DNA of 64,000 nucleotides from assembly GCA_035308165.1 (NCBI GenBank), contig DATGHC010000080.1:1-64000 (forward strand), read 5' to 3'. Source of the stretch: DASTCZ01 sp035308165 (GTDB lineage Bacteria > Acidobacteriota > Terriglobia > Acidiferrales > UBA7541). A program made the position numbers and the translations under genes. Shown one piece after another: positions 20,159 to 27,935 of the stretch (its first letter is position 1; every line of letters starts with the position of its first letter). The notes under the pieces were generated by a model that searched no databases, was not told the origin of the DNA, and saw nothing but the letters and a program-made list of their open reading frames with translations.

Positions 20159-21451
20159 GTGGCCAGGAAAATTATTGTTCAGGCGCGCACGGCTTCGGGA
20201 CCAGTGGTGCTGCCCGGCGACAAATCCATATCGCACCGCTATGCGTTGCTCGCGGCTTTGGCCAATGGTGTCAGCAAGATTGACAATTTCTCGCCCGCGG
20301 CCGATTGCCAAAGCACTCTCGACTGCCTGAAGCGCCTGGGTGTACGGATGGAAATCTCCAAGACGGCTGTGCGAATCTTTGGCGCGGGACTGAACGGGCT
20401 GAAGCGCTCGCGCCGGGAACTGGACGCGCAGAATTCCGGAACGACAATGCGGATGCTCGCGGGCATCCTGGCAGGGCAGGCTTTCGATTCGACAATGACA
20501 GGCGATGCTTCGCTGCGACGACGGCCCATGGGGCGCGTCATTGAGCCATTGAAACTGATGGGCGCGGAGATCGCCGCGCGAGATGGAGGCGTCGCTCCAT
20601 TGAGAATCCATGGGCAGCGGCTCCACGGAATTGAGTACGAGCTCCCGGTACCGAGCGCACAAGTGAAGTCGGCCATTCTGCTAGCCGGATTGTTCGCGGA
20701 AGGGACAACTTCGGTTGCCGAACCGGTCCGCACGCGCGACCACACCGAGCTTGCGCTGGAAGAATTCGCCGTGCGCGTGGAATATTCCAATCGAACAATG
20801 CGCGTCCGCGGCGGAACAGAGCTTCGTTCGCGAAATCTGGCTGTGCCCGGGGACCTTTCCTCGGGCGTCTTTTTCCTTGCGGCGGCGCTGATTCTGCCGG
20901 ACTCCAATCTGGTTTTGCACGATGCCGGAGTCAACCCGACTCGGGCGGCGGTCCTCGATGTGCTGGCTGGGTGGGGAGCAACGATTTCTCTGCTTTCGGT
21001 CCGCGAAGTCGCGGGGGAGTTGGTGGGAGACATCGCCATCCGCCATTCGCCTCTCGAAGGAGGCGTCATCGAGGGCGATCAAGTCGCCCAGCTGATTGAT
21101 GAGCTGCCGATGCTGGCCGCGCTCGGGCCTTACACAGAGCGGGGCGTGGAAATCCGCGACGCGCGCGAGTTGCGGGTGAAGGAAAGCGACCGCATCGCGG
21201 TCGTGGCGGAAAATCTCCGGCGCATGGGCGCTCAAGTGGAAGAGCTTCCCGACGGCTTGCGTGTTGGTGGAAAATCCGCGGGAAAACTGCACGGCGCGGA
21301 AATCGACGCGGCAGGCGATCACCGCATTGCCATGGCGTTTGCCATCGCGGCGCTGGGGGCCGAGGGAAAATCAACAATTCGCGGCAGCGAATCCGCGGCG
21401 GTCTCGTTTCCCGGGTTTTTTGAGGCTTTAGAAAAAGTAGTCGAGCGCTGA
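20159..21451 (+). CDS. aroA: 3-phosphoshikimate 1-carboxyvinyltransferase (EPSP synthase)
   Basis: Transfers the enolpyruvyl group of PEP to shikimate-3-phosphate, the sixth step of the shikimate pathway to chorismate, in the cytosol. 430 residues from the GTG at 20159 match the normal family length. Hallmarks are LPGDKSISHRYALLAA near the N-terminus, NSGTTMRMLAG, GDASLRRRPMGRVIEPL, the ESDRIAVVAENLRRMG segment and DHRIAMAFAIAALGA near the end. The two-domain inside-out repeat is complete. The gene is monocistronic here: divergent from the Met/His-rich gene and convergent with the DUF4097 gene. No other aro genes are nearby. Confidence 0.95.
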   Translation: MARKIIVQARTASGPVVLPGDKSISHRYALLAALANGVSKIDNFSPAADCQSTLDCLKRLGVRMEISKTAVRIFGAGLNGLKRSRRELDAQNSGTTMRMLAGILAGQAFDSTMTGDASLRRRPMGRVIEPLKLMGAEIAARDGGVAPLRIHGQRLHGIEYELPVPSAQVKSAILLAGLFAEGTTSVAEPVRTRDHTELALEEFAVRVEYSNRTMRVRGGTELRSRNLAVPGDLSSGVFFLAAALILPDSNLVLHDAGVNPTRAAVLDVLAGWGATISLLSVREVAGELVGDIAIRHSPLEGGVIEGDQVAQLIDELPMLAALGPYTERGVEIRDARELRVKESDRIAVVAENLRRMGAQVEELPDGLRVGGKSAGKLHGAEIDAAGDHRIAMAFAIAALGAEGKSTIRGSESAAVSFPGFFEALEKVVER

Positions 21452-21474
21452 AGGGACCGTCCCACTTGTTTACG

Positions 21475-22839
21475 TTACTGGCCCCTGCGCAAGCGAATGG
21501 TGCCGTAAGTGGTGTGAAGTTGGATCTTTGGGCCATTCGAGCCGAAAATACCTTCAATCGTCGAGTTGCCACTGCGGCTCTCCGTCCTTAACCCGGAGTC
21601 GGAGAAATCTGAGCTAATCTCGCCATGATCCGCCCGTCCAGTCACATCGAATGCCGATTTCGAAGGCATGGTGATGTCAATGTCGCCGCTTTGTGTGGCC
21701 AGTTCGAGCGGCTCGCGCGGCGGCTGCGAAAATCGCACAGTGATATTTCCGCTGCGGTTATCCACGTGGATTCTCCCGGTTATATTATCGAGAGTCAGGT
21801 CGCGCTTGCTGGTGCTCAAAGTCAGATTTCCAGTGGAATCGTAAATTCCCATATCTCCCGCGCCACTGGTTTCCATACGGCCGCCTAATTGGCTCACCGT
21901 CAAATCGGACCGCGCCGAAATAAAGTGAATGCCCTTATCCACACGGGACACTCGGATCGGCCCATAGAATTCTCCGTCCAGGGTTGCCGACCCTTTCACG
22001 TCGGAAATCTCCACCTGCGTGCCGCGTCCCGAGATTTTCACGTTGCCGGCCGCGCCGATAATGCGGACATCTCCCGAGTGGGAATCCACGTTCACCTCAC
22101 CACCTGCCTGACGGATTTCCGTGTCACCGCTTCGCGCTTCGCTGGTAATACTCCCGTTGACCCCAGTGATTTGAATGCTGCCGTGATCCGTGGAGGCGTC
22201 CAAAGTCACGCCCTTGGGAACATGCACGTCCATTTCGACTTCCAGCGAGCCGCCAACTTCGTTCTGTCCTTGAGGTTCGATGATGAACCCTCCATCCGTG
22301 GGCGTCACCGCCAGGTGGACGCTGCCCGCTCGCGTTTGCGCTTCATCCTGGCTGAAGCCATGAGCTGTCTTGCGAGCCGTGACCTGAAGCTGTGCTGCGT
22401 CTTCCGCATGCACGGTGATATTCCCACGATTGGTGCGGATAGAGATTCGCGAGCTGGCCGGAATCGGCCGGTCCGGAACACTTTCCGAGAAGGAATAGGA
22501 ATCTTCACCAGGGAAATCCATCCCCTCGAAGCCCCGGTGGTTCATTCCATAGTCATAGATTCCCATGCTGCCGACGACTCCGAGCAAGAGCAGGACAAGA
22601 AGCACCTCTCCGGCCGAAACCGTGGGTGGCGCTGCTTCACCGGTCCGCTGCGCCATGAAATGGTCGTACAGTTTTGCGATCCCCCAAAGGATAAACACGA
22701 GAGGCCACCAGTGTTCCAGGAGGAACCAGATGCGAGACGATCCCCTAAAATTGTGCACCAGGAATAAGAGGCCGAGCAAAACCAGCAGCAGTCCGCTGAA
22801 TATTGAGCGTCGCCGTGGATAAACTTGTCCGTTTGCCAT
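21475..22839 (-). CDS. Membrane protein with LiaI/F-like helices and DUF4097 beta-repeat domain
   Basis: About 454 residues from the ATG at 22839, preceded by GGAG. The frame continues upstream to 22968 but overlaps the previous gene and lacks a site. Residues about 10-105 hold three hydrophobic segments, the first pair being GLLLVLLGLLFLVHNF and WWPLVFILWGIAKLYDHF, the same unit as in the two genes upstream. The rest is a repetitive beta domain (SGDTEIR, SGDVRIIGAAGN, SGNITVRF, SGDIDITM) typical of DUF4097 adhesin-like solenoids. It is the last gene of the sigma/anti-sigma operon (16 bp after its neighbour). Likely an envelope-stress or surface component; exact role unknown. Confidence 0.75.
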   Translation of the reverse strand: MANGQVYPRRRSIFSGLLLVLLGLLFLVHNFRGSSRIWFLLEHWWPLVFILWGIAKLYDHFMAQRTGEAAPPTVSAGEVLLVLLLLGVVGSMGIYDYGMNHRGFEGMDFPGEDSYSFSESVPDRPIPASSRISIRTNRGNITVHAEDAAQLQVTARKTAHGFSQDEAQTRAGSVHLAVTPTDGGFIIEPQGQNEVGGSLEVEMDVHVPKGVTLDASTDHGSIQITGVNGSITSEARSGDTEIRQAGGEVNVDSHSGDVRIIGAAGNVKISGRGTQVEISDVKGSATLDGEFYGPIRVSRVDKGIHFISARSDLTVSQLGGRMETSGAGDMGIYDSTGNLTLSTSKRDLTLDNITGRIHVDNRSGNITVRFSQPPREPLELATQSGDIDITMPSKSAFDVTGRADHGEISSDFSDSGLRTESRSGNSTIEGIFGSNGPKIQLHTTYGTIRLRRGQ

Positions 22840-22855
22840 CAATGTTCTCCGACCC

Positions 22856-23149
22856 TCAGCTTTGCTGCGGGGGTTGTCCAGATCCCACACCCGGGCCCTG
22901 TTGCGGCCCCGGGGGTGGCGGCATTCCGCCCGGGCCGGGCAGCGTGCCGTGGCCATCCGTGGAGGCAAGCGATTCCGCGAGCTTTACGGCGCCAACTACC
23001 AACAGAATCACCGGCCAAGTGTGGTGAAAGCCATATTCCCAATTATTTTGGCCGATTAGAAAAAGCACGCCGATGGTGATCAGCACGGCCGGGCCCATAA
23101 GGCCGCGAATTGTGCAACGCTGACATCGGCAACGAATAGACATCGCCAT
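22856..23149 (-). CDS. Small LiaI/LiaF-like membrane protein
   Basis: 97 residues with a strong ribosome-binding site (AGGAGGG). After a basic, Cys-containing N-terminus (RCRCQRC), two hydrophobic segments (GPAVLITIGVLFLIGQNNW and WPVILLVVGAVKLAES) form the DUF5668/LiaI-type hairpin. The tail is a Pro/Gly/Gln-rich, probably disordered segment. It sits 5 bp downstream of the B-box protein and 16 bp upstream of the DUF4097 protein. Likely a membrane partner in the same envelope-sensing set. The Cys residues near the start could bind metal, but this is not shown. Confidence 0.7.
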   Translation of the reverse strand: MAMSIRCRCQRCTIRGLMGPAVLITIGVLFLIGQNNWEYGFHHTWPVILLVVGAVKLAESLASTDGHGTLPGPGGMPPPPGPQQGPGVGSGQPPQQS

Positions 23150-23154
23150 CCCTC

Positions 23155-23751
23155 CTACTTACTTTGAGTATTTGCGCGCCGCCAGACCAGAAACGCGCCC
23201 GCGCCGACAAATATCAGCGGCCACCATTTTTCAAATAGCCTGTCGAGGTCGAGAACGTCGAAATTGTGCATCAGGAATATCACGCCGATCCCTATCAGGA
23301 TGAATGGTCCAACGTTTCTTCCGCCGAACGCGTCTCCAAACCACTCCGGCGGGTTTTGTCCCACAAGACGAGCCTTGGCCGTGCGGTAGGCATCGATGAC
23401 CATGTAAAAGATGAAGGTCGCGAGTGAGAGGCCAAAAACTGTGTCCACCAAATCCGAGTGCGAGCTTTGAAGCACGAGAATGAATCCCACGAACACGCAA
23501 ACGTGGATAATCGCTTTCATGTATTCGGCGTTATACACGGCGCCCAATCCGGGGATAAATCCTAAAAACGCGGCCAATGCCGGGCTGTTGCCGCCCTGCT
23601 GTACGGCACGCGGTTGTGTGACCATATCCGCAAGGCAGGATTCGCAGTAGATCATGCCGCGGACTTCCCGCGAGCATCCGGCGCAAAGAGCCTTCCCGCA
23701 GTTTCGACAATAGCCAACGGCATCCAGTTCAGGATGGACAGCGCACTTCAT
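23155..23751 (-). CDS. B-box zinc-finger membrane protein with LiaF-like C-terminus
   Basis: 198 residues. The N-terminus (CAVHPELDAVGYCRNCGKALCAGC ... YCESCL, split here) has the Cys/His spacing of a B-box zinc finger, residues about 3-40. A central region with hydrophobic segments (FLGFIPGLGAVYNAEYMKA, then HVCVFVGFILVL) resembles TM2-type membrane domains. The C-terminal hairpin GPFILIGIGVIFLMHNF plus KWWPLIFVGAGAFLVWRR is the LiaI/F-like unit. Its ATG overlaps the anti-sigma stop codon by 4 bp (ATGA), so translation is probably coupled. The zinc finger is likely cytoplasmic and may mediate protein contacts; role unknown. Confidence 0.75.
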   Translation of the reverse strand: MKCAVHPELDAVGYCRNCGKALCAGCSREVRGMIYCESCLADMVTQPRAVQQGGNSPALAAFLGFIPGLGAVYNAEYMKAIIHVCVFVGFILVLQSSHSDLVDTVFGLSLATFIFYMVIDAYRTAKARLVGQNPPEWFGDAFGGRNVGPFILIGIGVIFLMHNFDVLDLDRLFEKWWPLIFVGAGAFLVWRRANTQSK

Positions 23752-24422
23752 GGCATTCTCCTTCCCGGCGCCGTCAAAACAATGCAGGCGAAGCGGGTAA
23801 TGTATCTGGTGGAAGTTTCGGCGCGATTCAAGTTATTAGGGCCGCTCGATGGGCCTTCAGTGCGTCCGGGTCCGGATGGTGGCGCAGGGGCCGGTTTTTG
23901 TTGTTCGGGCTCCTGGTCGGGCGCCGGGTTCAACCGCGATTCAATTTCATACACCACGCGCAGGTCTCCAAAGAACTTCGCTCCGCGCGCGTAAATCCTG
24001 TGGATTCCCTGATCGGCCGAGCGATAGATATGAACTGGGTTGAGGTCCGCGACGGTCGGGGTGTGCCATTCAATGCCCAGGGCTTGCGAAAGCACGGCGC
24101 CGGTAATCAGGATAGTGAGCGCACCAAACGCGAATCGCGGCTGCCAGAGGATGCGAGTCCAACCAAGCCACGCCCGCCAGCCAAAGGGTTGCGTTCGCGG
24201 TCCGATGGTCTTGTCAAGAATGGTAGGCACCAGCCGCAAAGGTGCTGCTTCAGGCTCCATCGCACGGAGCGCGCCGACAAGACCGCGCACACTCGCAACC
24301 AGTTGGGTACACCGCGCGCAGCCATCCGCGTGAGCTTTGAACTGGGCGGCTTCCTTGGGGGGAAGCGCACCGTCCAGGTAATCGCTCAGCCGCTCTTCAA
24401 TTTGTTCGCAGTCCCAATTCAT
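23748..24422 (-). CDS. Anti-sigma factor with zinc-binding (zf-HC2) domain
   Basis: 224 residues. The N-terminal ~80 residues carry the HxxxCxxC motif (HADGCARC) preceded by a conserved Cys (WDCEQIEERLSDYLDG), the ZAS-type domain that clamps ECF sigma factors. A single membrane helix lies at about residues 100-125 (FAFGALTILITGAVLSQALGI). The C-terminal part is extracytoplasmic, with a Pro-rich segment (residues about 175-200). It follows the sigma gene by 52 bp. It should hold the sigma factor inactive until an envelope signal is sensed. The final ~30 residues look low-complexity and may partly result from overlap with the next gene. Confidence 0.85.
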   Translation of the reverse strand: MNWDCEQIEERLSDYLDGALPPKEAAQFKAHADGCARCTQLVASVRGLVGALRAMEPEAAPLRLVPTILDKTIGPRTQPFGWRAWLGWTRILWQPRFAFGALTILITGAVLSQALGIEWHTPTVADLNPVHIYRSADQGIHRIYARGAKFFGDLRVVYEIESRLNPAPDQEPEQQKPAPAPPSGPGRTEGPSSGPNNLNRAETSTRYITRFACIVLTAPGRRMP

Positions 24423-24474
24423 GGCTTGCTACTCCCAATTACAAATTCCAATTTGATCTTTCCAACCCCGCAAT

Positions 24475-25086
24475 TCAATTTGGTCTTACTCCCATTTGGT
24501 CTAAGATACGCGCCAATTCAATTCGTCCACGGTTTATGCGCGATTTCACTGTCCCTTCCGGCACTTCCAAAACACGCTGGATTTCGTTGTAATCCAGACC
24601 CTCGAGATCACGCAGGATAACGGCTTCGCGCAAATCCGGCGAAAGTTTTGCGAGTGCTTTCTGCAAATGCCCGCCCAACTCCGCGACTGCCGCTGAATGA
24701 TCCGGCCGCCGGGTTGACGATTCCTTGTCCTCGACCTTGGCCATCACATCTTCCATGGAGTCGGTCAGCCGGTCCCGGCGCGTGCGACGGTAATGGTCAA
24801 TCAGCAGGTTGCGCGTCACGCTGGTGACCCAGGTGCCAAAGGCGCCGTAGGTTGAGCGGTAGCTCCCGAGCGTGCGATAAACCCTCAAAAAAACCTCCTG
24901 TGAAAGGTCTTCCGCTTCCTGCCTGTGGCTGGTGAAGCGGTAGCAGAGGTTGAATATGCGGCGGGTATGCAGCCGCACAAGCTCCTCCCAGGCCGCACCG
25001 TTGCCCCGAAGGCACTGCTCAACCAGTTGAGCTTCTGGCTCCAATTGGTCATCTGCCTCATGGCCAGCGGCGGTGTTGGCCTCCAC
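24475..25086 (-). CDS. ECF-type RNA polymerase sigma factor (RpoE-like)
   Basis: 203 residues with both expected regions. Sigma-70 region 2 runs at about 25-95, with RFTSHRQEAEDLSQEVFLRVY and TWVTSVTRNLLIDHYRR. Region 4 runs at about 135-195, with LSPDLREAVILRDLEGLDYNEI and VPEGTVKSRINRGR. There is no region 1 or 3, which defines the ECF class. It leads an operon with its cognate anti-sigma factor and three membrane proteins, so it probably switches on an envelope-response regulon and its own operon. A 133-bp gap separates it from the permease gene upstream; it may have its own promoter there. Confidence 0.92.
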   Translation of the reverse strand: MEANTAAGHEADDQLEPEAQLVEQCLRGNGAAWEELVRLHTRRIFNLCYRFTSHRQEAEDLSQEVFLRVYRTLGSYRSTYGAFGTWVTSVTRNLLIDHYRRTRRDRLTDSMEDVMAKVEDKESSTRRPDHSAAVAELGGHLQKALAKLSPDLREAVILRDLEGLDYNEIQRVLEVPEGTVKSRINRGRIELARILDQMGVRPN

Positions 25087-25219
25087 TTAATGGAACGTAT
25101 GGGAGGGTAAAAAAGTTCCCGACGCGAGCTTTTCGATGGGTTGCATCTTATCCGTGCCGCTGGGTGCAGCACAAGCAAGGATAGAAGTGAGGCAATTCAG
25201 AACCTATGACGCAAATTCT

Positions 25220-27931
25220 TTACTCGTAGCGCAACGCGACAATGGGTTCCACGCGTGAGGCTCTCCAGGCAGGCACAAATACCGCGATGCTTGCGACTGA
25301 AATCATTATCGCCACTGCGGCGGCGATCGTGAGTGGATCGGCTGGCGATAAACCATAAAGCTCACTGGCAATCAGGCGGGTTGCCATGAACGATGCGAGG
25401 ATTCCGATCGCGAGTCCGATGGCCACCAACGAGAAAGTTTCACGGAGGACCATGGCCATCACATCTGGTCGCTGGGCGCCCAAGGCGATCCGTATGCCAA
25501 TCTCGTTTGTTCTTCGCGTCACGGTGTAGGCCATAAGTCCGTATAGGCCTATCGCGGCAAGCAATACCGCCAGTCCGCCGAAAAGACTGGTCAGAGAAGA
25601 GATCAAGCGCTCCTGGACGAAGGATTGATTCACTGTTTGGATGAGCGTGCGGGTGGCCAGAACCGGGATACGGCTGTCAATCGCATCAATCTCCTGCCGA
25701 AGCGAAGGAACGATGCTGGTTGCGTTCATCGGCGTGCGAATTTCGAATGTAATCACACCCGAGTTGCCAAGCTGGAAGAAAGGAACGTAAGCCACCGGCA
25801 CATTTTTGTCGCGCGGATCGTGATACTTGGCGTCTTGGACCACGCCCACAATTTCCATGATGATGGTTGTGTTGGCGCTGAAGCGGCGTCCGATTGGATT
25901 CGTCTCGCCGAAATAAGTTTTCGCAAATGTCTGGTTTACCACTGTCACTCCAGGAGCGTTCATCTGGTCCGCGGAGGTGATGCCTCGTCCCAGGACAAGT
26001 GGCATTCCAATGGTGCTGAAATAGTCCGGCCCAACATAATTGACTTCAACTCCGCCGCCGTCTGCGGGCTTGAGGGATTCCCCGACAATCTTCGGCTCCG
26101 ATGTAATCGAGACAGGAGTCATCGGGGGAAGTAATGAAAAGCTAGCGGCCTGAACACCTGGAGTTGATCGAACCCGTTCGAGCAGCTTTTTAAACAGGTC
26201 TATGTACTTGTCACCCTTATATCCCGCGAGCGACGGATTGACAGAGACCAGCAGAGTGTTGTTGGCATTAAAGCCCAGATCTATTTTCTTCAGATTTTCT
26301 AAGCTTCGTACCAGAAGGCCTGAGGCGATCAACAACACCAGGGACAGTGCTACTTGTGAGATCGCCAAGGTCTTTCCCAATCGGGCTCGTCCGCGCAATC
26401 CGTTGGGACTTCCCGACCCTTCCTTCATACTTGTTCCCAACTCCACGCGAGTAGCTTGCCAGGCCGGAGCCAGTCCAAACAGCAGCGCGGTGAGAAGCGC
26501 AACCAACGCCGTAAAACCAAAGACCCGTGCGTCCGGCTTCATGTCCAGAAGTATCGGTGAGGCGGATGGTGACATCAGAGCCAGCAAAGACTTGCTACCC
26601 CACAACGCAATTACCATTCCCAGCGCTCCACCGCAGAGTGCCAGCAGAACGCTTTCCGTCATTAATTGGCGCAACAACCGGACGCGCCCGGCGCCAAGCG
26701 CAGTGCGCACGACAATCTCGCTGTGCCTGGCCCCGGCTCTGGCGAGGAGCATGTTGGCCACATTCGCGCAGGCAATCAGCAATAAGAGACCAACAACCGC
26801 CATGAGAATCGCCAGCGGCCTTGAAAATCGCAAACGCAGTGCACTCAAGCCCTTGCTGGCGGGGTCCCATCGAATTTGTGTTCTCAGGATCCGTTCACGA
26901 TCACTCGAGGATAGAGCATTCTCCGAACCCGTCAGGCGGTTTCGTTTCACACCCTCGTAGATAACACCGACACTTGCGAGCGCTTCGTCCGGCGTCACTC
27001 CAGGTTTCAACCGGCAGAAGATCGGCAGCCAATTTCGGTTTGGCGAAGACAAAACCGCATTTGGAGTTCCTGCCATTGCAAAATCGGGTCTCACTTGAGT
27101 GATGGTCATTAGGGGCACCCACAAGTTAACGGATGTTCCCGGTTGCATTCCGAAAAACTCGGGCGGCGCGACGCCAACGATCGTGAATGGGGAATTGTTC
27201 AGAGTGATTCTTTGTCCAAGGATGGACTGGTCTCCGCCAAATCTAGATTTCCAATAGCCATAACTGATTACTGCCACAGGATTGCCGCTTGGGGGAACGT
27301 CGTCCGTGCGAGAGATCACACGTCCTAGAAATGGCTCTACTCCCAAAGTTGCGAAATAATTTCCGGAGACATATTGCCCTGCTGCAATACCTCCATGCCC
27401 GTCGACCTCCACATCAATGTTTCCTAAGTTTCCGCCGCCGGCGAATGTGAAGACACCAGAAAAGACTTTGCTCCCGTCACGAATGGCCTCATAGGCGGGA
27501 TACGAGAACGCAGTGGGTTGGCCAGTCGCGACGTCCATTGGATTCAGTTCAATAAGTTGTTCGGGATTTTTGACCGGCAGCATACGCAAAAGTGCGGCAT
27601 CAACCAGAGTGAAGATTGCCGTGTTCGCACCAATCCCAAGCGCCAGCGACAGAATTACGACTAAGGTGAATCCAGGCGTCTTCCACAGCATTCGGAGGCC
27701 GAATCGGACATCTTGCCAAAACGTTTCGAGAAATCCGATGCTGTTCATCCGGTAGATCTCCTCCCGAACCATCGTGCTGTTCCCAAGTTTTCTCTGCGCC
27801 GCATGACGGGCCTCATCGGGCGGTAATCCGCGACCGATGTTCTTGTCAGACTCGATTTCCAGATAGGTCTGCAGCTCCCGGGCTCGCTCTTCGTCCCACT
27901 TACTACGCGTAAGGAATCGCAGCCAGCTCAT
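25220..27931 (-). CDS. ADOP family permease (MacB/FtsX-type), third in operon
   Basis: 903 residues, twice the usual length of an FtsX permease. A soluble N-terminal helical segment (about 1-75, with RELQTYLEIESDKNIGRGL and ARHAAQRKLGNSTMVREEIYRMNSIGFLE) is specific to this acidobacterial family. Two MacB periplasmic-core plus FtsX units follow. The first helix is near GFTLVVILSLALGIGANTAI, the middle FtsX part near ACANVANMLLARAG, and the last FtsX part near GLYGLMAYTVTRRTNEIGIR. No ABC ATPase gene is near, so how or whether it is energised is unknown. Starts 4 bp after the previous permease stop. Confidence 0.9.
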   Translation of the reverse strand: MSWLRFLTRSKWDEERARELQTYLEIESDKNIGRGLPPDEARHAAQRKLGNSTMVREEIYRMNSIGFLETFWQDVRFGLRMLWKTPGFTLVVILSLALGIGANTAIFTLVDAALLRMLPVKNPEQLIELNPMDVATGQPTAFSYPAYEAIRDGSKVFSGVFTFAGGGNLGNIDVEVDGHGGIAAGQYVSGNYFATLGVEPFLGRVISRTDDVPPSGNPVAVISYGYWKSRFGGDQSILGQRITLNNSPFTIVGVAPPEFFGMQPGTSVNLWVPLMTITQVRPDFAMAGTPNAVLSSPNRNWLPIFCRLKPGVTPDEALASVGVIYEGVKRNRLTGSENALSSSDRERILRTQIRWDPASKGLSALRLRFSRPLAILMAVVGLLLLIACANVANMLLARAGARHSEIVVRTALGAGRVRLLRQLMTESVLLALCGGALGMVIALWGSKSLLALMSPSASPILLDMKPDARVFGFTALVALLTALLFGLAPAWQATRVELGTSMKEGSGSPNGLRGRARLGKTLAISQVALSLVLLIASGLLVRSLENLKKIDLGFNANNTLLVSVNPSLAGYKGDKYIDLFKKLLERVRSTPGVQAASFSLLPPMTPVSITSEPKIVGESLKPADGGGVEVNYVGPDYFSTIGMPLVLGRGITSADQMNAPGVTVVNQTFAKTYFGETNPIGRRFSANTTIIMEIVGVVQDAKYHDPRDKNVPVAYVPFFQLGNSGVITFEIRTPMNATSIVPSLRQEIDAIDSRIPVLATRTLIQTVNQSFVQERLISSLTSLFGGLAVLLAAIGLYGLMAYTVTRRTNEIGIRIALGAQRPDVMAMVLRETFSLVAIGLAIGILASFMATRLIASELYGLSPADPLTIAAAVAIMISVASIAVFVPAWRASRVEPIVALRYE

Positions 27932-27935
27932 AGGA

